Shown here: positions 22,432 through 33,843 of the stretch, piece by piece | Numbering within the stretch: the stretch's first letter is position 1 | Layout of the letters: every line of letters begins with the position of its first letter | From: Symbiodinium sp. CCMP2592 | Lineage: Eukaryota > Sar > Dinophyceae > Suessiales > Symbiodiniaceae | Length of the DNA stretch: 64,000 nt | Reading direction: 5' to 3' | NCBI GenBank assembly: GCA_905221615.1 | Contig: CAJNDT010000491.1 | Span: 62,001 to 126,000 of the forward strand | Notes under the pieces: generated by a model | What the model was told of the DNA's origin: nothing | The model's input: only the letters and a program-made list of their open reading frames with translations | Databases searched by the model: none | Position numbers and translations under genes: made by a program

Positions 22432-22534
22432 ACTATTTGCTTAAGAAGCCCCCAAAAAATAAAAATAATAATCCCTATATTACCCCCATAAGGAATATAT
22501 TTTTTATTTTTTGGGGGTTCTTAAGCAAATAGTA
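22432..22534. mobile_element. long perfect hairpin element, family O
   Basis: Arms of about 35 bp, ACTATTTGCTTAAGAAGCCC on the left and its near-exact complement on the right, flank a short AT-rich loop. Only one copy was seen here. Confidence 0.75.
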
Positions 22535-22611
22535 GAAACCCTGACCCCTGAAAGCCGCCTCCACAGCGAAAACCAAGGCATTACCTTTTCAGGTCAAGCT
22601 CAGGGCTTAAG

Positions 22612-22640
22612 GGTTTAGGGTTTAGGGTTTAGGGTTTAGG
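22612..22640 (+). repeat. TTTAGGG tract
   Basis: Four TTTAGGG units follow degenerate copies. Confidence 0.85.
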
Positions 22641-22775
22641 GGATCTATAAAGGCTTTCTTTTTTGAGCCCCTTTTTTCACTCAACAATCCAGTCAGAGTT
22701 TTGAGGCTTAGGCTTCAGAGCGTAGCGCGAGGTTTATGAGCGCTTCAGATTAGAGTTTACGGCGCAGGACCTATG

Positions 22776-22863
22776 CGGGTGGCTGTCAAAATTATGGTCC
22801 CTTTTTGGGTACCCCAAATATTAGGCGCCGCATTTTAATACGGTCCCTTTTGACAACTACCCA
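22776..22863. mobile_element. palindromic element, family A copy 2
   Basis: Left arm GGGTGGCTGTCAAAATTA, right arm TTTTGACAACTACCCA, and the same inner GGTACCCCAAATATTAGG block as copy 1. TA flanks the right end. Confidence 0.8.
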
Positions 22864-22980
22864 TATAATAACAGGTTGTAGTGTAGTGTCGGTGCCTTCT
22901 CGCCGGGGAGACTTTGGAGAAGGGAGGCTCATACTGAAATCCTAGCTACATCTCTAGAGCCCCAAACCCTAAGCTTACCG

Positions 22981-23072
22981 TGGGTTAGTAGGGAATGGAG
23001 GAATGGGGTACAATTATAAATTATAACTACTAGTACTACCATTCTTCCATTCCCTACCAACCAAAGGTAAGT
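22981..23072. mobile_element. palindromic element, family D copy 3
   Basis: Starts GTGGGTTAGTAGGGAATGGA and ends TCCCTACCAACCAAAGGTAA, followed by GTAGG. It matches copy 2 closely. Confidence 0.85.
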
Positions 23073-23941
23073 AGGTCTTGGAAGATATATTGCGATCAGC
23101 CAGTATACGAAAAGGCGAGTCTAGAAGAGTCTCCGTGAATTACTCCTCTTCTTGAGAAGGAGTAAGTCTATCGCATACAAAGCTGAGTCAGTTGGAGCGT
23201 ATGGCCCAAGGAGCCTAGGGTGTTGGTCTCAGAGCTGAGAGAGTGCGTTTTGGAAACTACGACCACCATCAGGGCTTTCCGTGGTCGTTTGAAACGAGTT
23301 CTTGGAGTCATGTCACAACTTGTCAACAAAGTCACTAAACCCTATGGACCATGGGACTATCTCAACTTGGAGCCGGAGCACAATTCCGGTGCTAGCCCAA
23401 GAGGTTTCACTAAGTCACTACCTCCCCCGGGATCTGAAATCCATCTGCCAATCTGTGATACCGTCATTTGGCGTGTTATACAGTTGGTAAACTGCATCGA
23501 ATAATCAACACGACGAGGAATGTTTCCCCCACGCAGCGGAAACGCATGGGCATGGGGTTTAGAGTACAGGTTCAGGAGCGCGCTTTACTAATATTTCTGA
23601 TATAAATACACATCAGCCAGTGGTGCTTCTTGATGCGAAGGAAAACACAAGACTTTCGTCTGGTTTCGTGGTTCAGGCTTCGGGCACCACATTTACATTG
23701 CTTTGATTTCCTGTGATCTTGCATCCCGGGGTCTGATCTTTTAAACTCTAAACCCTGAACCCTAAACTCCTAAACCCTAAACCCTACGGCTTCGGGCTTA
23801 TGCACCCGTGCATGGAGAGTGTTTGCTGCACCGGCACAGCCTCTGTTGCGCTTCGAGCCCAAGCCTGAGACCCACTCCCGAAAAAAACCACAAAAAACCT
23901 AAGCCCTAAACACCCGAAACCCTAAGCATGTTTACACACTA
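23073..23941. other. unique sequence with one open plus-strand frame
   Basis: A 94-codon plus frame (23220-23504) has ordinary amino-acid composition (for example LVNKVTKPYGPWDYLNLEPE) and ends in TAA, but it lacks recognisable domains or clear splice context. The rest is unique sequence with CCCTAAA runs near 23750. Confidence 0.3.
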
Positions 23942-24062
23942 AACCCCTAGGATGCCCATAAAAAGGGCTCCCTTTTTGGTATTGGGCAACTTTGTAAGGA
24001 ACCCAGGACTACAAAAAGGGAAGAAAGGCCCACTGGGAGGCTTAGACCCAAGGGGCACCCTA
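23942..24062. mobile_element. palindromic element, family M copy 1
   Basis: Contains AAAAAGGGCTCCCTTTTT and ACTACAAAAAGGGAA with complementary GGATGCC / GGCTTAGACC ends. Related sequences are at 27233-27343 and 48126-48180. Confidence 0.55.
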
Positions 24063-24147
24063 AGCCCTAAACACCCTAAACCCTAAACCCTAAACCCCTA
24101 AACCCTAAATCCCTAAGCCCCAAACACCCTAAACCCTAAACCCTCGA
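24063..24147 (-). repeat. degenerate CCCTAAA tract
   Basis: CCCTAAA units are mixed with CCCTAAGCCC and CCCCTAAA variants, directly after the family M element. Confidence 0.85.
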
Positions 24148-24630
24148 AAACACAAAGCCCAAGGGGCAAAGAATCAGGATGCTCATCGTGCAGTCGACGA
24201 CCGGTTTCCTGTGGAGAACTTCGGAAAAATTCTGGGCTCGAAAAGTCTCTGGGGTTAAACTGGGCTGAGGTTTAGGGTATAGGGTTTAGGGTATAGGGTT
24301 TAGGGTTTAGGGTGAATACTCAACCCTAAAAACTAGAATTCTAGAACCTAAAGCCTAAAGTCTAAACCCCAAACCCTGAAGTCTGCTCTTGGATGGCTCA
24401 GGGCTCGGGTCGTCACGTCGACGTCTGCCCGTTTGCGCGCTTATTCGGTCGTGCAACACCTTCTTGGGGTTCGGGGTTAGGGTTTGGGGTTAAGCGCTCC
24501 TTCAAGTTACCGGTTCTGTCAACGGTCTCTATAAGGGTTCTCTCAGAACCCTGAGACAGACACCCTCAACACCACAATGCAAATCTCAGCCGCAATTCGA
24601 ACCCCCTTGGACTCCAAACCCTGCCCTCTA

Positions 24631-24743
24631 CAGGGGCCTTGATGACTAGAGTAATCGGGTCTTGGGGCCCATTATACTGCATACTCATAATGAGGATCCC
24701 ACCCAAATAGTAGTACTTGTAACTAATAATTGAGGCCCCTATG
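24631..24743. mobile_element. palindromic element, family C copy 2
   Basis: Starts AGGGGCCTTGATGACTAGAG, contains CTTGGGGCCCATTATACT, and ends AATTGAGGCCCCTAT. Confidence 0.8.
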
Positions 24744-24967
24744 TTGAGTTCACGAAAAGGCTCCGAACCAAACCATGAATGTTGTGAAGGGAAGTGTTAA
24801 CAGATCGAAGAGCCCATCTGACTAAGTTTGCCAGTAGGCCTTAAGCCCGAAACTCTCGAACTTGTGACTTCAGGGTCTTATCATGTTCATTGTAGTCCAC
24901 AACCCAAGCGCTGACAAGCCAGGTTTGTCCAAGCTCAGATGGCTTGAAGGGCTTCTAGGGTCCTACG

Positions 24968-25065
24968 GTTGATTATATGAATCCTGCATTACCCATAATA
25001 AGGAATAAACCATAATTCCCGTAGTTTAGGGTCCTGAAGGTAATGCAGGATTTATATCATCAACA
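24968..25065. mobile_element. palindromic element, family J copy 1
   Basis: Arms GATTATATGAATCCTGCATT and AATGCAGGATTTATATCATC flank TTAGGGTCC. The second copy is at 57502-57604. Confidence 0.85.
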
Positions 25066-25511
25066 GTAGGGTTTACGGCTCTGGGTTCTTACTGCGGCTT
25101 TGACGTGTGGAGGTTGAGGGTCGTGGGATTTGTGGCTACAGGGTTGATAAGCTTTATGACCTCTAATAAAACACCAGCATCCCGGGCTAGGGCCGTAACA
25201 TTTCTCCGTGCCCTAGAGATTCTAGAAGCCGACCTTCGCGTCCCTGGCCTTACAACCTTCAACCTGTGCTGCAGCCTTGTTGAAGCAAATGGGGCTTTGG
25301 AGTGTGGTCTAGGTTGACACTCCGAAACCCTATACCCCTAAAGCCCAACACCCCAAACCCTAGACCCTCTAAATGCAAAAACGCCTAACCCTCAAGCACA
25401 AACCCTGCGCAGCTCGGTCTTGATACAGCCCTTCAGCCAGTGGCGAAAGTTGCCATCCCACCTCCAACGGGGATGAAGTCAGGATGCTTTTGGGACTGGG
25501 ATTTAACATAA

Positions 25512-25615
25512 GGGGCCTTAATAAGTACCAATACTGTTCTGGAGGGTTCCTTATGATAATTATAGTAAAATGGGCCCCAACACCCTGTTCTAATTATTAA
25601 GTCTGCTTTATTAGG
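25512..25615. mobile_element. palindromic element, family C copy 3 (inverted)
   Basis: Reads GGGGCCTTAATAAGTACC at the left and CCAACACCCTGTTCTAATTA at the right, with a TTATGATAATTATAGTAAAA centre. Confidence 0.7.
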
Positions 25616-26880
25616 CTTTTCTAAGGCCCGACGGAAGTTTGTAATCGCTGAGGGATTGCGTTTCAAGGTTTAGGGTTCCGTCTCGGAGTGAGGAGATCAG
25701 GGTAAAGCTCTGAAAGCACAGGGAATTACGGGCTAGAAGCCTTGGCGGGGTCAGGTCTACCCCGAGCTTCTCTCTTAACCCTCAGACCGGGCTGATCTCT
25801 AAATGCCCTTAGCCCGAAAGGCCCTTAACATAAAAGAGCTAAGCCCTACAGAACCCTACAACACTGAGCCCTAAAACAAATCCTGATGGAAAACTGTAAG
25901 CTCCATCTTGCTTCGAGGCTCGCGTGACTCCGTAGGATATGAATCCCCCATAACACCCAACAATTAGTTAGGGTATGAAGGTGTTCGGTGATTAGTAAGG
26001 GGTGCTTGATGTCCCCCACAACACCTATAACAGGCCATAACCCTTCCTAGCCCTAGTTATAAGGCAAAAGTATAGCGTCGTATTAGTCCCTTGGCCAAGT
26101 GTCCCGAAGACTAAGAAAGGCAGTTTAGGGCTTTGGGTTTAGGGTTTAGGGTAGTTATAAGGCTTGTTCAAGGCACAAGCCCTGAACCTTACAAGGCCCT
26201 ACTCTCCACCCTCTAACCTTTCACCCTAAACCCGTCAAGGCTTGAAGTCCACATCCCCCAAAACACCGAAAAGGCATTTCGTGAGACTGTCAACGCGATC
26301 TCATCCCGGAGCCCACATGAGTGCCGAAGTCGATCTCTTCACCGTGTTGCGTTTGCTCAATCCTGAGATGGGCTTGAAGATGCGACGCCGGGCTTAGGAT
26401 TCGGGGGTTAACTTTAAAGCCAACAAGATGCTATGCTAGGGCTTAGGGTGGTTTAGGGGTTGATCCGGGTTAGGGCTGTACCAGCAATGCACAAAATCAA
26501 GTGTTGTCAAGAACGGCCACCATATTTATTCATGGAAAGGATGGTACTTAATTATATATAGTTAGCATTACTGATGTTAATATATTATCCAGAACGGCCA
26601 AGAAGCCCCTCTTCTTCCCATCTTTCCAAGGCTTTGCGATCGAGGCGTTCTTGCTGAACTCCTTGGGTGTTGTGTGCAGGGGCTTCAGTTCGAATCGAAG
26701 GCCTTCTTGAGGCATCTGAAGCATCGGCTTTAGAGGCCGGGTGTAATTAGGGTATAGGGTTCAGGGTTTCGGGTTTAGGGTTCAGGGCTTAGGGTTTGGA
26801 GGTTGAGATTTTTCAGAGATTATAAGGTTTGCGGCCCAGGGCTTGAGAATTGCTGCGTGGGATTGCCGCGCAGACATGTG
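25616..26880. other. non-coding stretch
   Basis: Unique sequence mixes with TTTAGGG/CCCTAAA motifs. An inverted CCCCATAACACC / GGTGTTATGGGG-like pair near 25945-26045 may be a decayed palindromic element. No gene is supported. Confidence 0.45.
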
Positions 26881-26892
26881 GCCCAGCACGCT

Positions 26893-27075
26893 GCCGCTAC
26901 TGCTACCGCCGCTACTGCTACCGCCGCTACTGCTACTGCCGCTACAACTACCCCTATCACGAGCACTCCTACTGCTGCTGCTACTACGGGTGCTGCTTCA
27001 CTACTGCCACTGCTAGTGCCACTGCCGCTGCCACTGCTACTGCTGCAACTGCTGCTCCTTCTGCTGTTGCTGCTG
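26893..27075. repeat. (CTGCTAC)-type trinucleotide region
   Basis: GCTACTGCTACCGCC and CTGCTGCTACT-like repeats form a low-complexity block. Open Ala/Thr and Cys/Tyr frames here come from the repeat. Confidence 0.85.
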
Positions 27076-27232
27076 ATAGTAATCGCTTCTAATTACCAGC
27101 AGTGCCATCCCTAAACTCCTAAATCCATAATTCAACTACCAAACCCCTAAAATCCTAAACCCCAAAACTCAAAACTCCAATCAGCCCCCAAATCCTAAAC
27201 CCCCAAACCCCCGAACCTTTAAACCCGAAACC

Positions 27233-27343
27233 CAGGAGTAGCCTAGAAAAAAAGGGTGCCCTATTTGGTTTAAAGGGGCTTATAAGGTAACCTGAACCTC
27301 AAAAAGGGAATATGGGCCTACTCTGGGTCCTAGACCGGAAACC
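27233..27343. mobile_element. palindromic element, family M copy 2
   Basis: AGGAGTAGCCTAGAAAAAAA on the left and GGGCCTACTCTGGGTCCTAG on the right, with AACCTCAAAAAGGGAATA inside. Confidence 0.6.
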
Positions 27344-27396
27344 CATAAACCAGGCGAGTTGCGATCCCTTCATCGGAGTCAGTTCTTGGCCTCCTT

Positions 27397-27523
27397 TCCT
27401 GGGCTTTCGAGTAACCAGGGAGCAAAAAGTATAAACTTGTATTTCCCTAAACCCTAAATCCTAAACACGGTGGTTGCTTTAAGAAAAATTATTAGAGTAT
27501 GGTACGCCAAAGCCCAGTTTCGT
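27397..27523. mobile_element. palindromic element, family N copy 1
   Basis: Ends CTGGGCTTTCGAGTAACC and ATGGTACGCCAAAGCCCAGT are inverted repeats. CCCTAAACCCTAAATCC telomere-like units sit inside the element. Confidence 0.75.
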
Positions 27524-27596
27524 CTCCGTCCAAGGACGTCGAGTCAAAACCGTTCAGGTCGCTGCTGTCGCCCGAATGCTTCGGCGCTTCGTCCTG

Positions 27597-27673
27597 AACT
27601 GGGCTTTTGAGTAACCAGGGCACAGGGGCACAAACAGTGTTATGCAAACCGTAATATGTGCAATATATGAAGG
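27597..27673. mobile_element. family N fragment plus empty-site sequence
   Basis: ACTGGGCTTTTGAGTAACCA is followed by about 55 bp nearly identical to the flanks of family A copy 1 (19901-19951 plus TGAAGGA), without the family A element. Confidence 0.75.
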
Positions 27674-27780
27674 AAACTGGGCTTTTGAGTAACCAGGCAG
27701 AAAAACGTATAAACTTGTATTTCATAATGGTTCCTTCTAGAAAGGAAGAAGTATGAAAGTATGGTACTCCAAAGCCCAGT
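27674..27780. mobile_element. palindromic element, family N copy 3
   Basis: A complete copy: ACTGGGCTTTTGAGTAACCA at the left and ATGGTACTCCAAAGCCCAGT at the right, with AACTTGTATTTCATAATGG inside. Confidence 0.8.
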
Positions 27781-28106
27781 GAAAAGGGAGCTCTTTGGCG
27801 TCTTATGAGGACGTTTAGGGTCTAGGGTGACCCCAAAATATGTGCAGTACGATCCCCTGTTGTAGTTCCAATTTAGCTGTTCTAGTTGTTAAAGCCTCTT
27901 TCTTATACGGTTGAGGGTTCAACAGGGACTGAGGGAGAAATTTTAGGACGTGGTGCTCAGATCCTGCTAAGTCTCGAACCCAAACAGCTATAGATCGTAG
28001 GGTTTAGGGCTTTCTGGTTCTTGTTAAATCCCGAATGCCTCCCCAGTACCATCTTCAGCCTTTTGCTCACACAGGCTCGGGCCGCAAGCACATGCATGTA
28101 GGGTTT

Positions 28107-28203
28107 ACCTGGACCCTACGGAACCTACCTTTTTAGGGCCCCCCTAATATGATTTCTTTATATAAGTCCCTAAAAAGGTAGGTCACGTGGGGTTAAGGTA
28201 GGG
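28107..28203. mobile_element. palindromic element, family G copy 2
   Basis: Left GGACCCTACGGAACCTACCT, right AAAAAGGTAGGTCACGTGGG followed by TTAAGGTAGGG. Confidence 0.75.
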
Positions 28204-29304
28204 TTTAGGGTTTAATGTGCTTCAGATCGAAGCTTTTGCGGCCACGCGTACAAGTACAACTGCTGCATCCGTTCGTACTTGTCTTGCAACGCAAGAAACC
28301 CAAACGATCCCAGCTTCTACCATCAAGGGAATCCATAAGACATACAGATGTTCACAGGCCCGAACTTCTAGGTAGGTGACCTCTAGGTGGTACATTGAAA
28401 CCTTCACAACCTCCCACTTTTCAGAACATTAAATTAAAAGAGCCCCACAGACCCAAAGGACTACCCTAAACCCTAAACCATAATCCCAGCACATCTAAGC
28501 CGCACCACCGTACAGCGAAACACCTACCACCTGAACGCCCTAACAACAGCCCCTACGAACAAGCCGGGAACAAACAAACACGAACAAACCCTAAACGTTA
28601 AACCCCAAATTCCTGAATCTGTCGGGCGTCCGAGTCTTCCTCATCACCGCTTGGCCTCCGAGCTCTGCTCTGCAGGATGCGGATTTCGTCTCTCAGTTGC
28701 TGCACCTCTTGTCGACGGTTTGGGGTTTATGGTTTAGGGATGAGTTTATGGTCTTTCTTGGGTATGGAGGGCATATGGCCTATGGGTCACGAGGGGCTTC
28801 TACTGGCGTAGCAGTCCGTGCTCACTGGTTTTCTTCTAAGCCCAAATCAGGCAACCCTGATTTCGAAACCCTACCCTAAACAACCCTAAACCCCAAACCC
28901 GAACCGCAAACCAGGATATGCAGGGTTGTGGGAGATATTCTACTATAATTATACTCAGGAGACCGAAAAATACTGTTATATAACAGTTGTCAAGGCCCGA
29001 AGCAGCCTTAAACCCTAAACCCTAAACCTCTAAGCCCCAAACCCGAAACAGTCACAGGTCCCTGAAACGCTCAAGGTTGCTTTCGAAGCTGGACTGTCTT
29101 CTAGGTCCCGGTGATAATAATCAGAACATGAATTTGGGGGGGGGGGGGTATAGTACACTTTCAGTTTACCATACAAAACCCGAATACAATCGGGTTTCGC
29201 GGAAATCTTCTAATGATTCGTCGAATGAACCTGCGCTTTGAGACCGGGGTTGCAAGGTGACTGTACTGGTGTTTCGCGAGGTTTGGGTTTCGGGAGGGTT
29301 TGTA
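28204..29304. other. non-coding stretch
   Basis: Unique islands alternate with CCCTAAA motifs. A 12-base G homopolymer lies near 29137-29148. No gene is supported. Confidence 0.45.
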
Positions 29305-29392
29305 GTAGAAGCCAGAAAGTTGGAACATTATCCTGCTCATGCCCTTAAGATAAAGTCTAGGGGTCCTAGCACTAATCCTCCTTGGGTTTAGG
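29305..29392. mobile_element. family F element, one arm
   Basis: AGAAGCCAGAAAGTTGGAAC plus about 65 bp matches the left part of the complete copy at 40164-40276, including CTCATGCCCTTAAGATAAAG. The right arm is missing, replaced by CTTGGGTTTAGG. Confidence 0.7.
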
Positions 29393-29699
29393 ATGATTTC
29401 GGGCTCTCTATACAGGATATGAAAATGGGAACCTGTGGGAGGTTTCGGGTTGCGTGGGGGGTCTTCAGCAGTCGATGTCCAGGAATAAAGGGTAGGTTGG
29501 TATGTAAACACCGAGGGGTGGCTTGGCTTGGCGTCCTTTTCGGCGGGCATAGGGATTCCGAGCTTTGGTTTATGAGGCTTAATGCAACGGCTGCTGAGAA
29601 GTCGAGACCCCTACGTCTATCACAAAGCTTTGTTTGGAAGAGCGGAAAGGCTTAGTGAAGAAGCTCAGTTACCTAACAAGGGCAAGTTTGTCGATCTAA

Positions 29700-29895
29700 G
29701 TCGTGGAGAAGCAATCAACTCAACGCGCACACACACATAGATGTAGTCATATATATATATATAATATACATATGTATGCACACACATATACCAACATATG
29801 TGTGCAGAAAATCTGTGTCTATGTATACACACACATTTACTATACCCATTATGCACATATGTAGTGTAACCATCTATATACTCATACACATAATC
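29700..29895. repeat. AT/CA-rich simple sequence
   Basis: An (AT)n run near 29746-29763 and ACACACAT / TATGTGTGC blocks form a low-complexity segment. Confidence 0.8.
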
Positions 29896-30235
29896 TATTG
29901 TGAATTGTACTTCTTTGATCTGCTATGAAATGCCCTAGTCCTCCAAGTAACACCCCAACACCACGACGAAGCTTCTGCACCTCGGTCACGTGGTACTCAT
30001 AGACCTGTCCCAACCTTGAAACACGCAGCGAATGCTCGAACAAGGACACTTCGTATATCCGCAAGATCGACTATATACTGACAAAACAGCACCAATAAAA
30101 CTAACCCGAACCTTAGAGTTCAAACCCTAAACCTCAATCGCTGCCTGCCATTCGCACCAGCTTGTCCGTTCAGCGGACCCCTCAACTCTGTTGAAGAGCT
30201 TAAACCCTAAACTCTTCTGAAGTCTGAAGAGCTGA

Positions 30236-30352
30236 TACCTTAGAAGGGGCCCCCGCCCTGTACTAGTGGTATAATAGAAATATATAGGGCCCTAATATAA
30301 TCAATATAATCCCTATAGTCACTATTACAGGGTCTAACTGATACCCTTAGCC
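30236..30352. mobile_element. palindromic element, family L copy 1
   Basis: GATACCTTAGAAGGGGCCCC at the left, CACTATTACAGGGTC then GATACCCTTAG at the right, TATAGGGCCCTAATATAA inside. Same family as 53639-53761. Confidence 0.75.
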
Positions 30353-30493
30353 TACGATAAGCTCTTCTGAAGAGGGCCCAAGACACAGCTTTTCCAAGGC
30401 ATCCTCGGGAGGCAGGTCGCGCGAATCGCCCGTGGAGTGCCCTCCCAGCACAGGCATCAACGAGGACATCGTCTTTTGGCGGCTGGATGTAGA

Positions 30494-30608
30494 TGGGGGT
30501 TTCCGAAAATTAAGGCTACCTTACTATTTTGGGATTTTGGGGTCCTTATAATAAGGATCCTACTATTCAGGGTGCTATATTAGGGTCCTCTATTTTCGGA
30601 AACTCCCA
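30494..30608. mobile_element. palindromic element, family B copy 1
   Basis: GGGGTTTCCGAAAATTA at the left and ATTTTCGGAAACTCCCAT at the right, with TGGGGTCCTTATAATAAGGA in the centre. Confidence 0.85.
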
Positions 30609-30856
30609 TGTAGATTAAACCAGCGCTCAAAGAACTTTGGGGCGTACGATGATTGGAGTGGGGACTCACTACTCTCAGGGGGATACTACGACTACTACTA
30701 CTACTACTGTTTTTTCAGACTTCTAAATTATGTCGAGCTCTCCGTTTCTGCAGCTCTCATCATCTGCTCCTAACATAAAGGCCTGAACAACGAGTAATGC
30801 CATCCCTCAGCACTCCTAACATCCCCCTTCGCCCATACTTCCTTTTGCAACTCCCA

Positions 30857-30935
30857 TGTGAGTGGTTGTCAAAATCATGGTCCCTTTCTGGGTTCCTATT
30901 ATAGTACGGCACTATTATTTAGGGTACCCATATGA
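30857..30935. mobile_element. family A copy 3, degraded
   Basis: AGTGGTTGTCAAAATCATGG followed by TCCCTTTCTGGGTTCC and AGGGTACCCATATGATACG. The right terminal arm is lost. Confidence 0.6.
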
Positions 30936-31067
30936 TACGGAGATCCAACAAAACAGGAGTGCTGCGCAGAAGAAGGGAAGACGCCCTCAGGATCTCTGTA
31001 TTGAGCCAGCTGAGCCCGGTAGCGTCAGAGCATCGGCTGTGGCTTGGGGTGAAGGGTTTGGGGTTCT

Positions 31068-31161
31068 GGGTTTTGGGTTTAGGGTTTAGGATTTAGGGTT
31101 TAAGGTTTGGGGTTTAGGTTTTGGGGTTTAGGGTTTAGGATTTAGGGTTTAGGGTTTAGGG
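31068..31161 (+). repeat. degenerate TTTAGGG tract
   Basis: About 13 units of TTTAGGG with TTTGGGG and ATTTAGG variants. Confidence 0.9.
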
Positions 31162-33445
31162 GACTGATATGTACATTGACGGCCTGTAGGAAGGTGACTC
31201 CCACTACTACGACTACGAATGCTGATGACACTGTCGCTACTGGTAAGATCGTTATGGCAATTATTCTCTTTCTTCAGGCAAATGAGGGCGCGCATAGAGG
31301 GTCACTATAAAAACCCACTATGCAATTGAGGGGGTGTATGGGGGGTGTTGGAGTTCAAGTCTTAAGGTCAAGCAAGGAAGGGGCAAGCCAACCCTAGTTT
31401 AAATAGGATTTAGGTTCACTAACGGTGCTGCCCCAAAGATCACAACACAAACTCGTGCTGTAGAGCGTTTCGAACGATCTGCCGACAATCTCGGCACCCC
31501 AAACCCCACACGCAGAAGTTGTTACACTATGCTTTGCAAAAGACTTCGTATCGCAACTGCTGAGGGGCACAACCAAGCTTCGCAAACAGAATGATAACGG
31601 TACTGCTGATCTCGGAATATTGGGCTTCGGTCGGTAGGGGCTACAAGGGCAGATTCCTAAAACAAGTGCAGTTATTCAAACATGTCTGGGTGTAGCGTTT
31701 CGGAACGCCCGACTATCCAATCCGCTCAGTGCCGACGGAAAGGGTTTAGGGTTTAGGATTTAGGGCTTGGAAGAATCGACTGCACAAATGCGTTAGCAGG
31801 AACGTTCGCAGACCGTCTTTTTCCGTCAGATCTTGTTGCGGGGGTCCGGTAGCCCACATCGCAAATATATCTGCCGCACGACCTGTGCATCAGCTGGGGC
31901 TTAAGCCTGGATGTCTGGCCCTGCTAACCCATAGCCCCTAAACCCTAATTTCAAACCCTAAACCCTGAATAAAAGTTATGCCCTAAAGCTTAAACCCTGA
32001 ACCCTAAACCTCCATCACAACTCCCGTTGCAGGCTGCTGGCTTCAGCATCAGTTTGGGGCTTGAGGTTTAGGGTTTAGGGTGTAGGGTGTAGGTTCTTTT
32101 TGTTAAGGGCCCTTTTCCGTCCGCATTGTAGGGTTTAGGATTTGGGGTTTAGGCTCCAACTCTCTAGATTCCTAGATGCTGTGCCATCCGCTTTGACACC
32201 ACTACAGCACCATTGTAGAACCAATTGAGAACCTTGGCAGAACCCCTAAAGCATCAAACTCAATTCTTAAACTTGCATGCTGCAACTGCTTTGAGGAGTG
32301 CTTATGTTGAGCATTTAAGGTTTAGGCGGGCGTTGGGCTGCTTTCTTCAGGATCCAGCGGATATGTAGCAGCAAACAAATGCCAATGCTATTCCCCAGGG
32401 TTCCATGATACATTGCCCCGAAACCAATACGGCCCCTATTATTACTACATGTCATGGTCCCGTGTTGTCAGGACTTGGTTTTGGTCGGCATCCTTGGCTA
32501 TTCGAACAAACCGGGTGTTGGGCCGTTGGGTTCTCCTGTACATAGTTTTGGAGGGACTGTAAGAGAGGATTACTATGCTACTGACTATACCCATAAGCCC
32601 CAACATCCCAAATCTTTGAAGTTTTCTTGAAACCCACCCCGCATTTCGGGTTGGGTCGCCCACCCCAACCTCGAAGCAAGGAGGGACCCTAAGCCCGAAC
32701 GGGTTTCGCTTTGTTGGCTTTTCTGGCGCAAGCGCAAGGTGTTAGCGATTTTGCGGTTGAGGGCTTTTGTCCTAAGGCCCCAGGCCTTGGATTCGAAACC
32801 TAAACCCTAAACCCCTAAACCCTAGACCCAGATTATCTGAATCAATGCTGGAGCTTCGAGCTTGAACCCTTAGTGAACCCGGAACCCTGAGTTTACATCT
32901 GCTAGGCTAACACTCTCTTAGCTCAAAGTACCTCGTGATCCGGTACTTGGGCTTGGGATAGTAGTGCTCTAGGTTAGTCATTTAGGGAGTACATGCTTGT
33001 TGCGCTGAAGGAAAGCTTTTGGGCATTCGGGCTTGAAGAATCAGGGTTTAGGTTTAGGAGCTCAAGCATCAAGACGTTCCAACCCTAAGTCACGAACCTC
33101 CGACCACTTCATATACTTAAAAGATTGAGTTCAAGACATATTCTGCTAAGGGCCCCGCGAATTGGCCTCCTGCAAAGGTTTGAGGGTTCTGGCAGTTTAA
33201 GGTTTACTGGTTTCATAGGGTAGGGGACTATATTTCCTTGAATAGGCCTTATTAGTCCTTATTATGGGCCTTAAGGCCCCCTACCCCCCCTCCCCCTACA
33301 CCCCTAAGGATCCCTAAGAAGGTTCAGGGGCCGGGAAGCTCAGCCCCAGCCCTGCAATTCGCCTCGTCGTAAATCTCCTTTGCTTTGGGCGCTGCAGATG
33401 GGAACCTCGGTGGGCTGCAGACGGTCTGAACTTGGAGGTTCCGGG
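31162..33445. other. non-coding stretch
   Basis: Unique sequence carries scattered TTTAGGG/CCCTAAA motifs on both strands (for example 31930-32010, 32060-32150). Short open frames show no domains or convincing splice context. I see nothing assignable. Confidence 0.45.
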
Positions 33446-33504
33446 GACGGTTTAGGGTTTAGGGTTTAGGGTTTGGGGTTTAGGGTTTAGGGTTTAGGGT
33501 TTAG
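33446..33504 (+). repeat. TTTAGGG tract joined to family H arm
   Basis: Eight TTTAGGG-like units run directly into the family H sequence. Confidence 0.9.
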
Positions 33505-33588
33505 TGGGGCTATAAGTCCGCTAATCAGGGGTATAATTAAGTATAGTACTTATAGCCCCACTGGTAACTACCCATGAACCTCCAAGAA
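33505..33588. mobile_element. family H copy 2, one arm
   Basis: GGGGCTATAAGTCCGC and a right end TAACTACCCATGAACCTCCA. The left TIR is replaced by telomere-like repeats. Confidence 0.65.
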
Positions 33589-33748
33589 CAACACCAACTT
33601 TGAAGCGTTGTCAAATAGAAGCCGATCCTGCAATATTCCAAGGCTCAGGTGAATTCCAAATGGCCTGACACCAAAGACCATCATAACGTCCGCGCCACGC
33701 CTCAGACCTCCTAAAGCCGCCTCTAACCCAATCCTCATGCCTATACTG

Positions 33749-33843
33749 AACTTAGAACCCTACCAAAAATTGTAATTTTAGCTGTTCTTAGGGATTAAAA
33801 TAACCATAAATTGAACACTATTTCTAAGTACCCCTAAGATGCT
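33749..33843. mobile_element. short repeat element, family I copy 1
   Basis: ACTGAACTTAGAACCCTA, AATTTTAGCTGTTCTTAGGG and TTTCTAAGTACCCCTAAG are conserved with 53415-53521 and 61071-61170. Its inverted repeats are weak. Confidence 0.8.
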
